Source: Pseudomonas sp. DNDY-54 (GTDB lineage Bacteria > Pseudomonadota > Gammaproteobacteria > Pseudomonadales > Pseudomonadaceae). From it: a DNA stretch of 64,000 nucleotides. Positions 28,839-36,731 of the stretch are shown here, one piece after another. Location: positions 930,001 to 994,000 of the forward strand of contig NZ_CP082271.1 in the NCBI RefSeq assembly GCF_019880365.1. The letters are read 5' to 3'. The notes below the pieces were generated by a model. The model worked only from the letters and a program-made list of their open reading frames with translations. It did not search any database and was not told where the DNA came from. The stretch's first letter is position 1. The number at the start of each line of letters is the position of its first letter. Position numbers and translations under genes: made by a program.

Positions 28839-29714
28839 CTAGCGGATAGGGAGGCCCATCCGCCGGCGCGCGCGGTGCACCGAACCGCTGCGTACCGCCC
28901 AGCGCAGTATGGGTGCAGTACGCCTGACGCCGAGCTGGATCAGCTGGCGTTGACGTAGGGTCTGCCGCAAATCAAGCATGTCGCTCGCCCAATCCGGCAG
29001 CAATTCGACCCCGGCTTGCATCATCAACGCACCGAACGGACGAGCCAACGCGCTGGGTGCCGGTGCGTTAAAGAGCACGTGCATGATCTCCCGCGAGCGG
29101 TCGTCGCATCGCAATTGCGGCCGTATGCCCTGCAGATAGTCGGCTATCTGCGCTCGGGAGCGCGGTACGCCATGCGCACCGAGCGACTCGGCGATCAAGG
29201 CCACCTCCGCGTAGTAGCGATCCTGATCGCTGCTGCTGAGGGCCGGATTGAGATAGCGCAAATGCGCCTTGAGAAAGCTGCTGACCTCGGCGACGTGTAC
29301 CCAGGTCAGCAGATCCGGATCGTAGGCAGCGTAAGGCCGACCGTCAGCGGCATGGCCCGTGACGTTCAAGTGAATCGCCCGGACACGCTCGATCAGGCGC
29401 TGGGCATCAGCCTGGCTGCCGAACGTTGTCCCGGAAATAAACTGTCCGGTGCGGCGGAGCCGGCCGAGCAGATCTTGACGAAAATTCGAATGATCCCATA
29501 CCCCGGCGAGCGCAAGCGGATGCAGCGCCTGGAGCAGCAGCGCGGAGATGCCGCCGACCATCATTGAGGTGAAATCGCCGTGGACGCGCCAGCACACCGA
29601 GTCCGGCCCGAACAGGCCCGGATCGCCCGGCGGGTTTTCGTAGTCGACACCGCCTATTGCCAGTCCGGTAAGGCTCAGCACCTGCGATTCGATATGGTGT
29701 CGAATAATTTCCAT
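28839..29714 (-). CDS. MpaB-family oxygenase (DUF2236)
   Basis: 291 aa. The family includes the latex-clearing protein Lcp and the fungal MpaB oxygenase; members bind heme or iron. Visible family features include DSVCWRVHGDFTSMMVGGIS near residue 40, LHPLALAGVWDHSNF, and a conserved central region with WVHVAEVSSFL. The substrate in bacteria is mostly unknown. It is soluble, with no signal peptide. It stands alone between the thiolase and pgi. Confidence 0.82.
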   Translation of the reverse strand: MEIIRHHIESQVLSLTGLAIGGVDYENPPGDPGLFGPDSVCWRVHGDFTSMMVGGISALLLQALHPLALAGVWDHSNFRQDLLGRLRRTGQFISGTTFGSQADAQRLIERVRAIHLNVTGHAADGRPYAAYDPDLLTWVHVAEVSSFLKAHLRYLNPALSSSDQDRYYAEVALIAESLGAHGVPRSRAQIADYLQGIRPQLRCDDRSREIMHVLFNAPAPSALARPFGALMMQAGVELLPDWASDMLDLRQTLRQRQLIQLGVRRTAPILRWAVRSGSVHRARRRMGLPIR

Positions 29715-29861
29715 GGGTAACGTCTTGGTGTGCCAGAAAGAGAATCTTACTCGCAGCGCGCGCTACCCCAGCTAGGCGGCCGCGAAGTGGCCGTGGGTGA
29801 GGACGAGGAGGGTGGGGATAAGCCGAACAGCGACGAGGTGCTGTCCGGCTTGAGTGGCGGA

Positions 29862-31526
29862 TCAGCCGCGGTGACGACCCCGGAAGAAATCGATCAGTCC
29901 CTGCGTCGAGGCGTCTTCGGCGGGCGGCGCATCGAAGCTGGTCATCTGACCGTAGACTGCCTTGCCCAGGTCCTTGCCAAGCTCCACGCCCCACTGGTCA
30001 AACGAGTTGATTCCCCAGATCACACCCTGCACAAACACCTTGTGCTCGTAGAGTGCGATCAGTGCGCCCAAGCGGCCCGGGCTAATGGTTTCCATGACTA
30101 CCGTGTTGCTTGGACGGTTGCCTGGAATGACCTTATGCGGCGCGAGACGCGCGATTTCCGCGTCGTTCAGGCCCTTTGAGCGCAGCTCTGCTTCTGCTTC
30201 TCCACGGGTCTTGCCGAGCATCAATGCCTGGCTCTGCGACAGGCAGTTGGCATACAACCACTCATGGTGATCCGCCACGGGGTTGTGGCTGACCACTGGC
30301 ACGATAAAGTCGGCCGGAATCAGTGGCGTACCTTGGTGAAGCAGCTGGTGATACGCATGTTGACCGTTGGCACCAACTCCTCCCCAGATCACAGGTCCGG
30401 TGGTACAGGACACCGGCGTACCGTCTTGACGGACACTCTTGCCGTTGGACTCCATGTCCATCTGCTGAAGGTGTTTAACGAAGTTGCGCAGATAATGGTC
30501 GTACGGCAGGAAGGCATAGCTCTGCGCGCCCCAGAAGTTGTGGTACCAGACGCCGAGCATTGCCAGCAGCACTGGCATATTGCTTTCGAACGGCTCGTTC
30601 AGGAAATGCTGGTCCATGCTGTAGGCACCGGACAGCAGATCCTTGAAGTTGGACATGCCAATGGCCAATGCGATAGGCAAACCAATTGCCGACCATAGTG
30701 AATAGCGGCCCCCCACCCAGTCCCACATCGGGAAGATATTTTTTTCACGTATCCCGAACTCGACCGCTGCCTTTTTGTTGCTCGTAACGGCGATGAAGTG
30801 GCGGTAGAGCTTCTCTTCGGTGCCGCCTTTACCCAGGTACCAGGTCCGCGCGGCTTGGGCGTTCTTCAACGTCTCGAGGGTGCCGAAGGTCTTGCTGGAA
30901 ATGATGAACAGTGTGGTTTCGACGTTCAGCTTGGCGGTCACTTCACGGAATTCACTGCCATCGATGTTGGCGAGGTAGTGGGTGCGTACGCCATGCTGGG
31001 TAAATGGCAGCAGTGCTTCGGAAACGAGCTGTGGCCCAAGGAACGAGCCACCGATGCCGATGTTCACCACGTCGGTGATGGTCTTATCGCTGAAACCGCG
31101 CCAGAGGTTGTTGTGAATGCGGGTGACGATGTCCGTCATCTGTGCGAGAGCCGTGTGCACGTCGCGCATGATGTTCTGTCCGTCCACCATGACCGAATCG
31201 CCCATTGGGCGGCGCAGTGCAGTGTGGAGCACGGGGCGGTTTTCAGAAGCATTGATCCGCTCGCCCTCAAACATCGCACGAGCGGCCTGCTCAACGCCGG
31301 CCTCCCGAGCGAGGTTCACCAGCAGCGTACGGGTTTCCGGGGTAATGAGGTTCTTCGAATAATCGAGAAAAAGGCCACAGCAGGAAACCGACAGGTCATT
31401 GAAGCGTGTCGGGTCGGCCTTGAACGCCTCGCGCATGCTGAAATGCTGCATGGACAGACGGTGTTCTTCCAAGGCCTTCCAGGACGACAGGCCAGTAGCA
31501 TCGAGAGGGTGCTGATAGTAGCTCAT
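29862..31526 (-). CDS. pgi: Glucose-6-phosphate isomerase
   Basis: 554 aa, the usual Pseudomonas length, from the ATG at 31526 (MSYYQHPLDATGLSSWKAL). It interconverts glucose-6-P and fructose-6-P. Conserved blocks are VNIGIGGSFLGPQLV, ISSKTFGTLETL, GGRYSLWSAIGLP and GINSFDQWGVELGK. An in-frame start at 31580 would add 18 unlike residues. It has its own upstream region beyond the panD terminator. Confidence 0.97.
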   Translation of the reverse strand: MSYYQHPLDATGLSSWKALEEHRLSMQHFSMREAFKADPTRFNDLSVSCCGLFLDYSKNLITPETRTLLVNLAREAGVEQAARAMFEGERINASENRPVLHTALRRPMGDSVMVDGQNIMRDVHTALAQMTDIVTRIHNNLWRGFSDKTITDVVNIGIGGSFLGPQLVSEALLPFTQHGVRTHYLANIDGSEFREVTAKLNVETTLFIISSKTFGTLETLKNAQAARTWYLGKGGTEEKLYRHFIAVTSNKKAAVEFGIREKNIFPMWDWVGGRYSLWSAIGLPIALAIGMSNFKDLLSGAYSMDQHFLNEPFESNMPVLLAMLGVWYHNFWGAQSYAFLPYDHYLRNFVKHLQQMDMESNGKSVRQDGTPVSCTTGPVIWGGVGANGQHAYHQLLHQGTPLIPADFIVPVVSHNPVADHHEWLYANCLSQSQALMLGKTRGEAEAELRSKGLNDAEIARLAPHKVIPGNRPSNTVVMETISPGRLGALIALYEHKVFVQGVIWGINSFDQWGVELGKDLGKAVYGQMTSFDAPPAEDASTQGLIDFFRGRHRG

Positions 31527-31829
31527 GGTAGTGCGGCTTCCTTTGCTTGGCGGACTGTCTGCTCGGCTGAGCAACTCCATGCCAGGGATGGATCGGCTGC
31601 AGTGGTTGGACAGTCATTCGATCATGCTGACGCGCAGGCATTCATCCTGAATGCGCCGGGCGCGTACCGCTCCGGTTCGAGAAGCGGTGGCGGCGCATCC
31701 TGCACTGCCGAGACAGTCTGACTTGGAAAAACGCCCGGCGTTCCGAATACATGCTGCGGCAGTTTCAGTAGCCGCCCGGCGCACCAAGACGATTGCAGAT
31801 TCGCGAGAGCGGGGAAAGCTCCAAGGCAC
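31527..31829 (-). other. panD-pgi intergenic region with a 17-bp palindrome
   Basis: About 300 bases without a credible gene. It contains GCATTCA-TCC-TGAATGC (31638-31654), a perfect inverted repeat about 110 bases upstream of the pgi start, a plausible operator of unknown regulator. I saw no convincing -35/-10 pair. Confidence 0.5.
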
Positions 31830-31868
31830 AAAAAAACCTGCAGCGCCGGAGGCGTTGCAGGCTTTTTT
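31830..31868 (-). terminator. Intrinsic terminator after panD
   Basis: CCTGCAGCGCC pairs with GGCGTTGCAGG around GGA, with A-run and T-run flanks, so it works on either strand. It lies 16 bases past the panD stop and separates panD from pgi. Confidence 0.92.
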
Positions 31869-31884
31869 GACAACCACTTCAGTA

Positions 31885-32265
31885 TCAGGCGACCTGAACC
31901 GGTATGGCATTACTGGTATGGCTGAGGTTGCCATCGGCGCCCATGTAGAGCACGTGTGGCTTGAAGCTCGCCAGTTCGGCTTCGCTGTAATGGGCGTAAG
32001 CGCAAATGATCAGGCGATGCCCTACGCCGGCCTTGTGGGCGGCTGCGCCGTTAACCGAGATAATCTTCGAGCCTTCTTCACCACGGATAGCGTACGTCGT
32101 GAAGCGCTCGCCGTTATCGACGTTATAAATCTGGATCTGCTCGTATTCGCGGATTCCGGCCAGATCCAGCCAGTCGCCGTCGATGGCGCATGATCCTTCA
32201 TAGTCCAGCACCGAGTGGGTCACCTGGGCGCGGTGCAGTTTGGCCTTGAGCATGATGGCGTGCAT
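31885..32265 (-). CDS. panD: Aspartate 1-decarboxylase
   Basis: 126 aa. It makes beta-alanine for pantothenate. The self-processing site G24-S25 in YEGSCAID is intact, so the pyruvoyl cofactor can form. The C-terminal part with CAYAHYSEAELA is typical. It follows panC by 93 bases; the panBCD cluster is complete. Confidence 0.97.
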   Translation of the reverse strand: MHAIMLKAKLHRAQVTHSVLDYEGSCAIDGDWLDLAGIREYEQIQIYNVDNGERFTTYAIRGEEGSKIISVNGAAAHKAGVGHRLIICAYAHYSEAELASFKPHVLYMGADGNLSHTSNAIPVQVA

Positions 32266-32358
32266 GGCGGGTTCCTCCGGGTGCGCAAGCGGCGCAGAGT
32301 GTGCCCGAACCCTCAGGTCGGATCAAGACCGAGGGGCGGGGATAACGATAGTCGACGG

Positions 32359-33225
32359 TTACAGCGGCGAGGGCTGGGTGGCATCCACGATCAGGTTGTC
32401 GATCAGGCGTGTCTTGCCGAGGAAAGCAGCGACAAGAATGACCAGCTCGTTGGTATCCGAGGCGGCAGGCTGGAGGTCCACAGCATTGCGGATCTCCAGA
32501 TAATCGGGTCGTAGACCGGCAGTCAGCAATGCCTGATGGCCGTGCGCCAGCAGCGCTGGGAAATTGCGATCCCCATTGCGAATCGCCTCGGCCATTTCGC
32601 CCAAGATGCGATACAGCATCGGTGCAAGGGCGCGTTCCTCGGTGCTGAGGTAACCGTTGCGCGATGACAACGCCAAGCCGTCTTCGGCACGTACGATTGG
32701 CTCGCCGATGATCTGTACGGGCATGTTCAGGTCGCGGACCATGGTGCGGATCACAGCCAACTGCTGAAAGTCCTTCTGGCCAAACACTGCGAGATCGGGA
32801 AGCACCATGTTGAATAGCTTGGTCACGACCGTTGAGACCCCGTCGAAATGCCCCGGCCGGCTTCCGCCGCACAGGCCCTCGGATACGCCTGGCACCCGGA
32901 CAATGGTCTGCATGGCCTGACCGTGGGGATACATCTCCTCGACGCTGGGCGCGAACAATAGATGGCAGCCAGCCTCGAAGAGCTTGTCCTGATCGGCGGT
33001 GAGCGTACGTGGGTAGTTGGCAAGGTCTTCGTTGGGGCCGAACTGCAGAGGATTCACAAAAATGCTGGCAACCACGAAGTCGGCGCGCTGGCCTGCCTTT
33101 TTCACCAGCGCGATATGGCCAGCGTGGAGATTGCCCATGGTCGGCACGAAGCCGATACGCTTGCCATCGTTACGCGCACGGGTCACCGCGGCGCGCAAGT
33201 CAGCTACGGTTCTAACCACGTTCAT
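32359..33225 (-). CDS. panC: Pantothenate synthetase
   Basis: 288 aa. It ligates pantoate and beta-alanine using ATP. Signature motifs are FVPTMGNLHAGH near residue 25, FVNPLQFGPNEDL and GQKDFQQLAVIRTMVRDL. The start overlaps the panB stop by four bases (ATGA), showing translational coupling. Confidence 0.98.
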   Translation of the reverse strand: MNVVRTVADLRAAVTRARNDGKRIGFVPTMGNLHAGHIALVKKAGQRADFVVASIFVNPLQFGPNEDLANYPRTLTADQDKLFEAGCHLLFAPSVEEMYPHGQAMQTIVRVPGVSEGLCGGSRPGHFDGVSTVVTKLFNMVLPDLAVFGQKDFQQLAVIRTMVRDLNMPVQIIGEPIVRAEDGLALSSRNGYLSTEERALAPMLYRILGEMAEAIRNGDRNFPALLAHGHQALLTAGLRPDYLEIRNAVDLQPAASDTNELVILVAAFLGKTRLIDNLIVDATQPSPL

Positions 33226-34022
33226 GCGGAAAACCCATGTTCGGCTGCGGGGAATTCAACTGCTTTCACCGCCCGGGCATAGGCGGCAATCGCAGTCGGG
33301 ATATCGCCATGTTCGTGCATGAAGTTTTTGACGAACTTCGGTGCGCGGCCACTCAGCGATAAACCGAGCATGTCGTGCAGTACAAGCACCTGCCCATCTG
33401 TGGCATTGCCGGCGCCGATGCCGATGACGGGCACCGCTACGGCCTCGGTGATCCGAGCGGCCAGTTCGCTGGGGACGCACTCGAGCAGCAGCATCGCGGC
33501 CCCGGCCGCCTCCAGCGCCTTGGCGTCCGCAATCATCTGTTGCGCCTGTCCTACCTGGCGCCCCTGAACCTTGTAGCCGCCGAAAACGTTCACCGCCTGT
33601 GGGGTCAGGCCCATGTGGGCACAGACCGGAATGCCGCGTTCGGTCAGTAAACGAATGGAGTCAGCCAGCCATGCCGCGCCCTCGACCTTGACCATGTGCG
33701 CGCCGGCTTTCATCAGCGTTGCGGAGTTGTTCAGCGTCTGCTCAAGCGTCGCGTTGGCCATGAACGGTAGGTCCGCAACAATCATTGCGCCGCGGTTGCC
33801 ACGTTTGACGCAGGCGGTGTGGTAGGCCATTTCTTCAATGGTCACCGGTAGGGTGCTGTCGTGCCCCTGCAGGACCATACCTAGCGAGTCGCCGATCAGT
33901 AGCATCTCGACCCCGGCTTCGCAGGCGGTTTTGGCGAAGGTCGCGTCATAGCAGGTGAGCATGACGATCTTTTCGCCTTTCTGCTTGAGGCCTTGCAGGG
34001 TGGTCAGAGTTACGTCTGGCAT
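33222..34022 (-). CDS. panB: 3-methyl-2-oxobutanoate hydroxymethyltransferase
   Basis: 266 aa. First enzyme of pantothenate synthesis; it makes ketopantoate from ketoisovalerate with methylene-THF. Motifs include MLTCYDATFAKTACEAG, LLIGDSLGMVLQGHDSTLPV and KVEGAAWLADSI. It is the first gene of panB-panC-panD. The 160 bases upstream contain a cluster of TGTTAC/GTAACA hexamers. Confidence 0.98.
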   Translation of the reverse strand: MPDVTLTTLQGLKQKGEKIVMLTCYDATFAKTACEAGVEMLLIGDSLGMVLQGHDSTLPVTIEEMAYHTACVKRGNRGAMIVADLPFMANATLEQTLNNSATLMKAGAHMVKVEGAAWLADSIRLLTERGIPVCAHMGLTPQAVNVFGGYKVQGRQVGQAQQMIADAKALEAAGAAMLLLECVPSELAARITEAVAVPVIGIGAGNATDGQVLVLHDMLGLSLSGRAPKFVKNFMHEHGDIPTAIAAYARAVKAVEFPAAEHGFSA

Positions 34023-34149
34023 GAATGCCGTCCTCCTAGAGCCTCTGAGGGTTGCAGTGGAGCGTCATCATGGGGAACGGCCCCAAATCGATGCGTGCCG
34101 GTAGCGGGCGCTTATAGTCACGAGGGTGGCGTACTAAGTCAATCCGGTG

Positions 34150-34187
34150 TGTTACCCGTGTGTAACAACTGTTACCGATTGGTTACA
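34150..34187. repeat. TGTTAC/GTAACA hexamer cluster upstream of panB
   Basis: TGTTAC-N6-GTAACA (34150-34167), then TGTTAC (34170-34175) and GTTACA (34182-34187, overlapping the folK stop). The same hexamers form the inverted repeat before crcZ. The cluster lies 128-165 bases upstream of the panB start and could be a regulator-binding region. No sigma-54 promoter was found between it and panB. Confidence 0.45.
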
Positions 34188-34677
34188 GGGCGTGATCCGC
34201 GCGCTCAAGGCCGGTATAGGGACAGGCCGCGAGCAGATCGGCCAGGCGGCGTCCATCGGCCAGCTGCAAGCTTTCCGGCGCCACTTCTGCTAATGGATAA
34301 AGGACGAAGGCCCGGGCGTGGAGGTGGTAGTGAGGTACCGTCAGGCGGGGCTCGTCGAGTAGACGGTCGCCGTAAAGCAGAATATCCAGATCCAACGTCC
34401 GCGGGCCCCAGCGCTCAGCCTTGCGTGCCCGGCCGTGCGCCTGCTCGATCGCCTGCAGTGCATCGAGCAACTCCAGAGGGGGCAACGACGTATCCAGCGC
34501 GGCGACCGCATTGTTGTAGCGGGGCTGGTCAGGAGGGCCGAGCGGGTCACTGATATACAACGACGACACAGCGATCAGCTGCGATGAAGGAATGGCTGTC
34601 AACGCCTTGAGCGCGCCGCGCAGCTGCTCGCGTGGCTCGGCCAAGTTGCTGCCCAGACCAATGTAAACCCGTTCCAT
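34183..34677 (-). CDS. folK: HPPK (6-hydroxymethyl-dihydropterin pyrophosphokinase)
   Basis: 164 aa. It activates hydroxymethyldihydropterin for FolP. Motifs include YIGLGSNLAEPREQL at the start, ALDTSLPPLELLDALQAIE and RWGPRTLDLDILLYG with the Mg-binding aspartates. Its start codon directly abuts the pcnB stop, so pcnB-folK are co-translated. Confidence 0.97.
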   Translation of the reverse strand: MERVYIGLGSNLAEPREQLRGALKALTAIPSSQLIAVSSLYISDPLGPPDQPRYNNAVAALDTSLPPLELLDALQAIEQAHGRARKAERWGPRTLDLDILLYGDRLLDEPRLTVPHYHLHARAFVLYPLAEVAPESLQLADGRRLADLLAACPYTGLERADHAL

Positions 34678-36072
34678 TTACTCGGCGGGAACCGGTGCGC
34701 TGTCGTTCGGGCCGCGCTTGCGACGTCCGCTGCGGCGACGTTTGCGGGGGGCGCCGCCATCATCCTTGGTACTAAGGCCGCGAATCATAGTGCGACGCTC
34801 GCTGTCGCTGGCTTCCTGATACTCGGTCCACCAGTCACCAAGGCCTTCGGTCTCCTCGCCGGCGCTTTCGCGAAGAAGGAGAAAGTCATACCCCGCGCGG
34901 AAACGCGGATTGTCCAGTAGCTGGTCGGCGCGACGGCCTTGGCGGCGTGGCAAGCGCTCCTGCATATCCCATATTTCGCGCATGGGCATCGTGAAACGCT
35001 TCGGTATTGCGGTGCGCTGGCATTGTTCCCAGATTAAATCGTGTGCGGCTTCCTGCATCGCCGGAATAGGCGGCAGCCCTCGCGCCTGGGCTTCGGCGAC
35101 ACGCGCCGGCAATGCCGGCCAGAGCAACGCCGCGAACAGGAACGCCGGCGTCACAGGTTTGCCTTGGGCAATGCGCTGGTCGGTATTGGCCAAGGCGTTG
35201 CGAATCAGTGTTTCGGTGTATTCCGGATTGTCGTCCAGGGCTTCGGCACTCGCCGGGAACAGCGGGGCGAACAGATCGTATTCCAGCAGCAGCTCGAAGG
35301 TTCGCTCGGCCTTGCCACTCAGGAACAGCTTGATGATTTCGTCGAACAGTCGCGCGGCAGGGACGTCATTCAGGAGGTCTGCGAGATCGGCGATGGGCTC
35401 AGCGCTGTGCTGTTCGATCTCGAAGTCAAGCTTCGCGGCGAAGCGGACTGCGCGAAGCATACGCACGGGGTCTTCCTGGTAGCGCTGCTCGGGATCGCCA
35501 ATCAGGCGGATCAGCCGGTTGCGAATGTCACGAACGCCATGGGTATGGTCGAGGATGCGCTCGCTCGACGGATCGTAATACAGCGCGTTAATGGTGAAAT
35601 CGCGGCGCTGAGCGTCGTCTTCCAGTGTGCCGTAGACGTTGTCACGCAATATTCGCCCGCTCTCGTTGCGGGACGCCAGGTGGCTGTCTTCGTCATCGTC
35701 CGCCTCCGGATGGTTCGCACGGAAAGTGGCCACTTCGATGATTTCGCGGCCGAAATGCACGTGGACCAGCTTGAAGCGTCGGCCGATCACGCGCGCATTG
35801 CGGAACTCGGCCCGGACCTGCTCGGGCGTCGCGCTGGTGGCGACGTCGTAATCTTTGGGGTCCAGGTCCAGCAACAGGTCGCGTACGCAGCCGCCTACTA
35901 CATAGGCCTCGTAACCGGCGTGTTGGAGTCGCTCGACTACGCTGACGGCGTGTCGGCTCAGGTCATTGCGATGCAGCGAATGCTGCCGGCTGGACAGTAT
36001 TTCGGGTGTGCGACGAGGATGCGGGAAGCGGCGCAAGGGAGAACGAAAAGACTGGAACAGCTTTTTCAGCAT
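34678..36072 (-). CDS. pcnB: Poly(A) polymerase I
   Basis: 464 aa from the ATG at 36072 (MLKKLFQSFRSPLRRFP). It adds 3' poly(A) tails that promote RNA decay. The nucleotidyltransferase signature GYEAYVVGGCVRDLLLDLDP with the catalytic aspartates is near residue 60, followed by RRDFTINALYYD. The C-terminus (KRRRSGRRKRGPND) is strongly basic, as in E. coli PAP I. It lies directly downstream of crcZ. Confidence 0.97.
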   Translation of the reverse strand: MLKKLFQSFRSPLRRFPHPRRTPEILSSRQHSLHRNDLSRHAVSVVERLQHAGYEAYVVGGCVRDLLLDLDPKDYDVATSATPEQVRAEFRNARVIGRRFKLVHVHFGREIIEVATFRANHPEADDDEDSHLASRNESGRILRDNVYGTLEDDAQRRDFTINALYYDPSSERILDHTHGVRDIRNRLIRLIGDPEQRYQEDPVRMLRAVRFAAKLDFEIEQHSAEPIADLADLLNDVPAARLFDEIIKLFLSGKAERTFELLLEYDLFAPLFPASAEALDDNPEYTETLIRNALANTDQRIAQGKPVTPAFLFAALLWPALPARVAEAQARGLPPIPAMQEAAHDLIWEQCQRTAIPKRFTMPMREIWDMQERLPRRQGRRADQLLDNPRFRAGYDFLLLRESAGEETEGLGDWWTEYQEASDSERRTMIRGLSTKDDGGAPRKRRRSGRRKRGPNDSAPVPAE

Positions 36073-36204
36073 GAGAGGCACTGTGTGGCGGAATGACAAG
36101 GTGGCAAAAGGAATAGCCACGAAACGAGCGTGGATTCTAGCACCGGGAGCAAAGGATGGTGAACGAAGCGCGGGGAGGTGTCAAAACATCGGCCCGGAGC
36201 CGGA

Positions 36205-36578
36205 AAGCACAAGGGGAGCCGAAGCTCCCCTTTAAATGATGTCGCGTGCTTTGTTGTTATTAGTAATTCGGGCGTGTTGTTTTTGTTGGATCACCCGTTC
36301 CCTTCCGCTATCGCTTCCGGGAAGTGCTCCTACATTGGGAGCAAAGAGCAAACGGATTTCTTTGGTCGCTGACTTGCCATCGATCTCATTGATCCAACCA
36401 GTTCAGGCTCTGCTTGTGCAGTTTTTGTTGTTCTCAGCCTGGTTGCGGGGTCTAAACCCCATTTGGCACTTCCTCTCCAAAAGAATCAGTTAGCTACGCC
36501 TCCGCCTTCTTGTATTTATTCTGCTAGAGCCGGTACGTCTTGTTCTTATTGTGGGTCTGCTTGTTATTGTTGTTGTGC
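36205..36578 (-). ncRNA. crcZ: Small RNA CrcZ (Hfq/Crc-sequestering)
   Basis: The sequence lies between cbrB and pcnB on the minus strand, the known crcZ position in Pseudomonas. The RNA would begin near 36578 (GCACAACAACAATAACAAGC) and end at the hairpin 36211-36232. Five CA-rich motifs are visible: 36561-36574, 36540-36552, 36421-36435, 36275-36289 and 36248-36264. These A-rich repeats bind Hfq with Crc and so relieve catabolite repression. The length is about 374 nt, slightly shorter than the P. aeruginosa RNA as I recall it. It has no protein-coding potential, and the region is unusually AT-rich. Confidence 0.92.
36211..36232 (-). terminator. CrcZ 3' hairpin
   Basis: On the minus strand AAGGGGAGC pairs with GCTCCCCTT around a TTCG tetraloop. 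The T-run is short (TT then GTGCTTT), so some readthrough into pcnB is likely. Confidence 0.75.
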
Positions 36579-36587
36579 CAGATAGAA

Positions 36588-36603
36588 AGCATTTGCCGTG
36601 CCA
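36588..36603 (-). promoter_or_regulatory. Sigma-54 promoter of crcZ
   Basis: On the minus strand the sequence is TGGCACGGCAAATGCT. The GG (-24) and GC (-12) elements are separated by exactly 10 bases, matching the RpoN consensus. The predicted start is about 12 bases downstream, near 36577. This agrees with RpoN/CbrB-dependent crcZ expression in other pseudomonads. Confidence 0.88.
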
Positions 36604-36699
36604 GCTTTTATAAACCCTTTAAAATCAATCGTTTATGTTTTTTGGTGTTAGATTCAGGCTGAAAACTGAAGGGCGTCCGTTACCGTTGAACCCGCATTT

Positions 36700-36726
36700 T
36701 GTTACGTCTTCGTAGTGCCGGTAACA
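36700..36726. promoter_or_regulatory. Inverted repeat, probable CbrB upstream activating site
   Basis: TGTTAC-N15-GTAACA lies about 100 bases upstream of the crcZ -24 element and directly after the cbrB stop. The placement and hexamers fit the enhancer of an NtrC-type activator, here CbrB. Another partial half-site (GTTAC) lies at 36679-36683. Identification rests on position and on recalled CbrB site descriptions. Confidence 0.7.
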
Positions 36727-36731
36727 CGTCA

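Noticed and set aside
36236..36493. Plus-strand ORF in the cbrB-pcnB gap
   Set aside because: It is antisense to CrcZ; the region is explained by the sRNA with its CA motifs, promoter and terminator.
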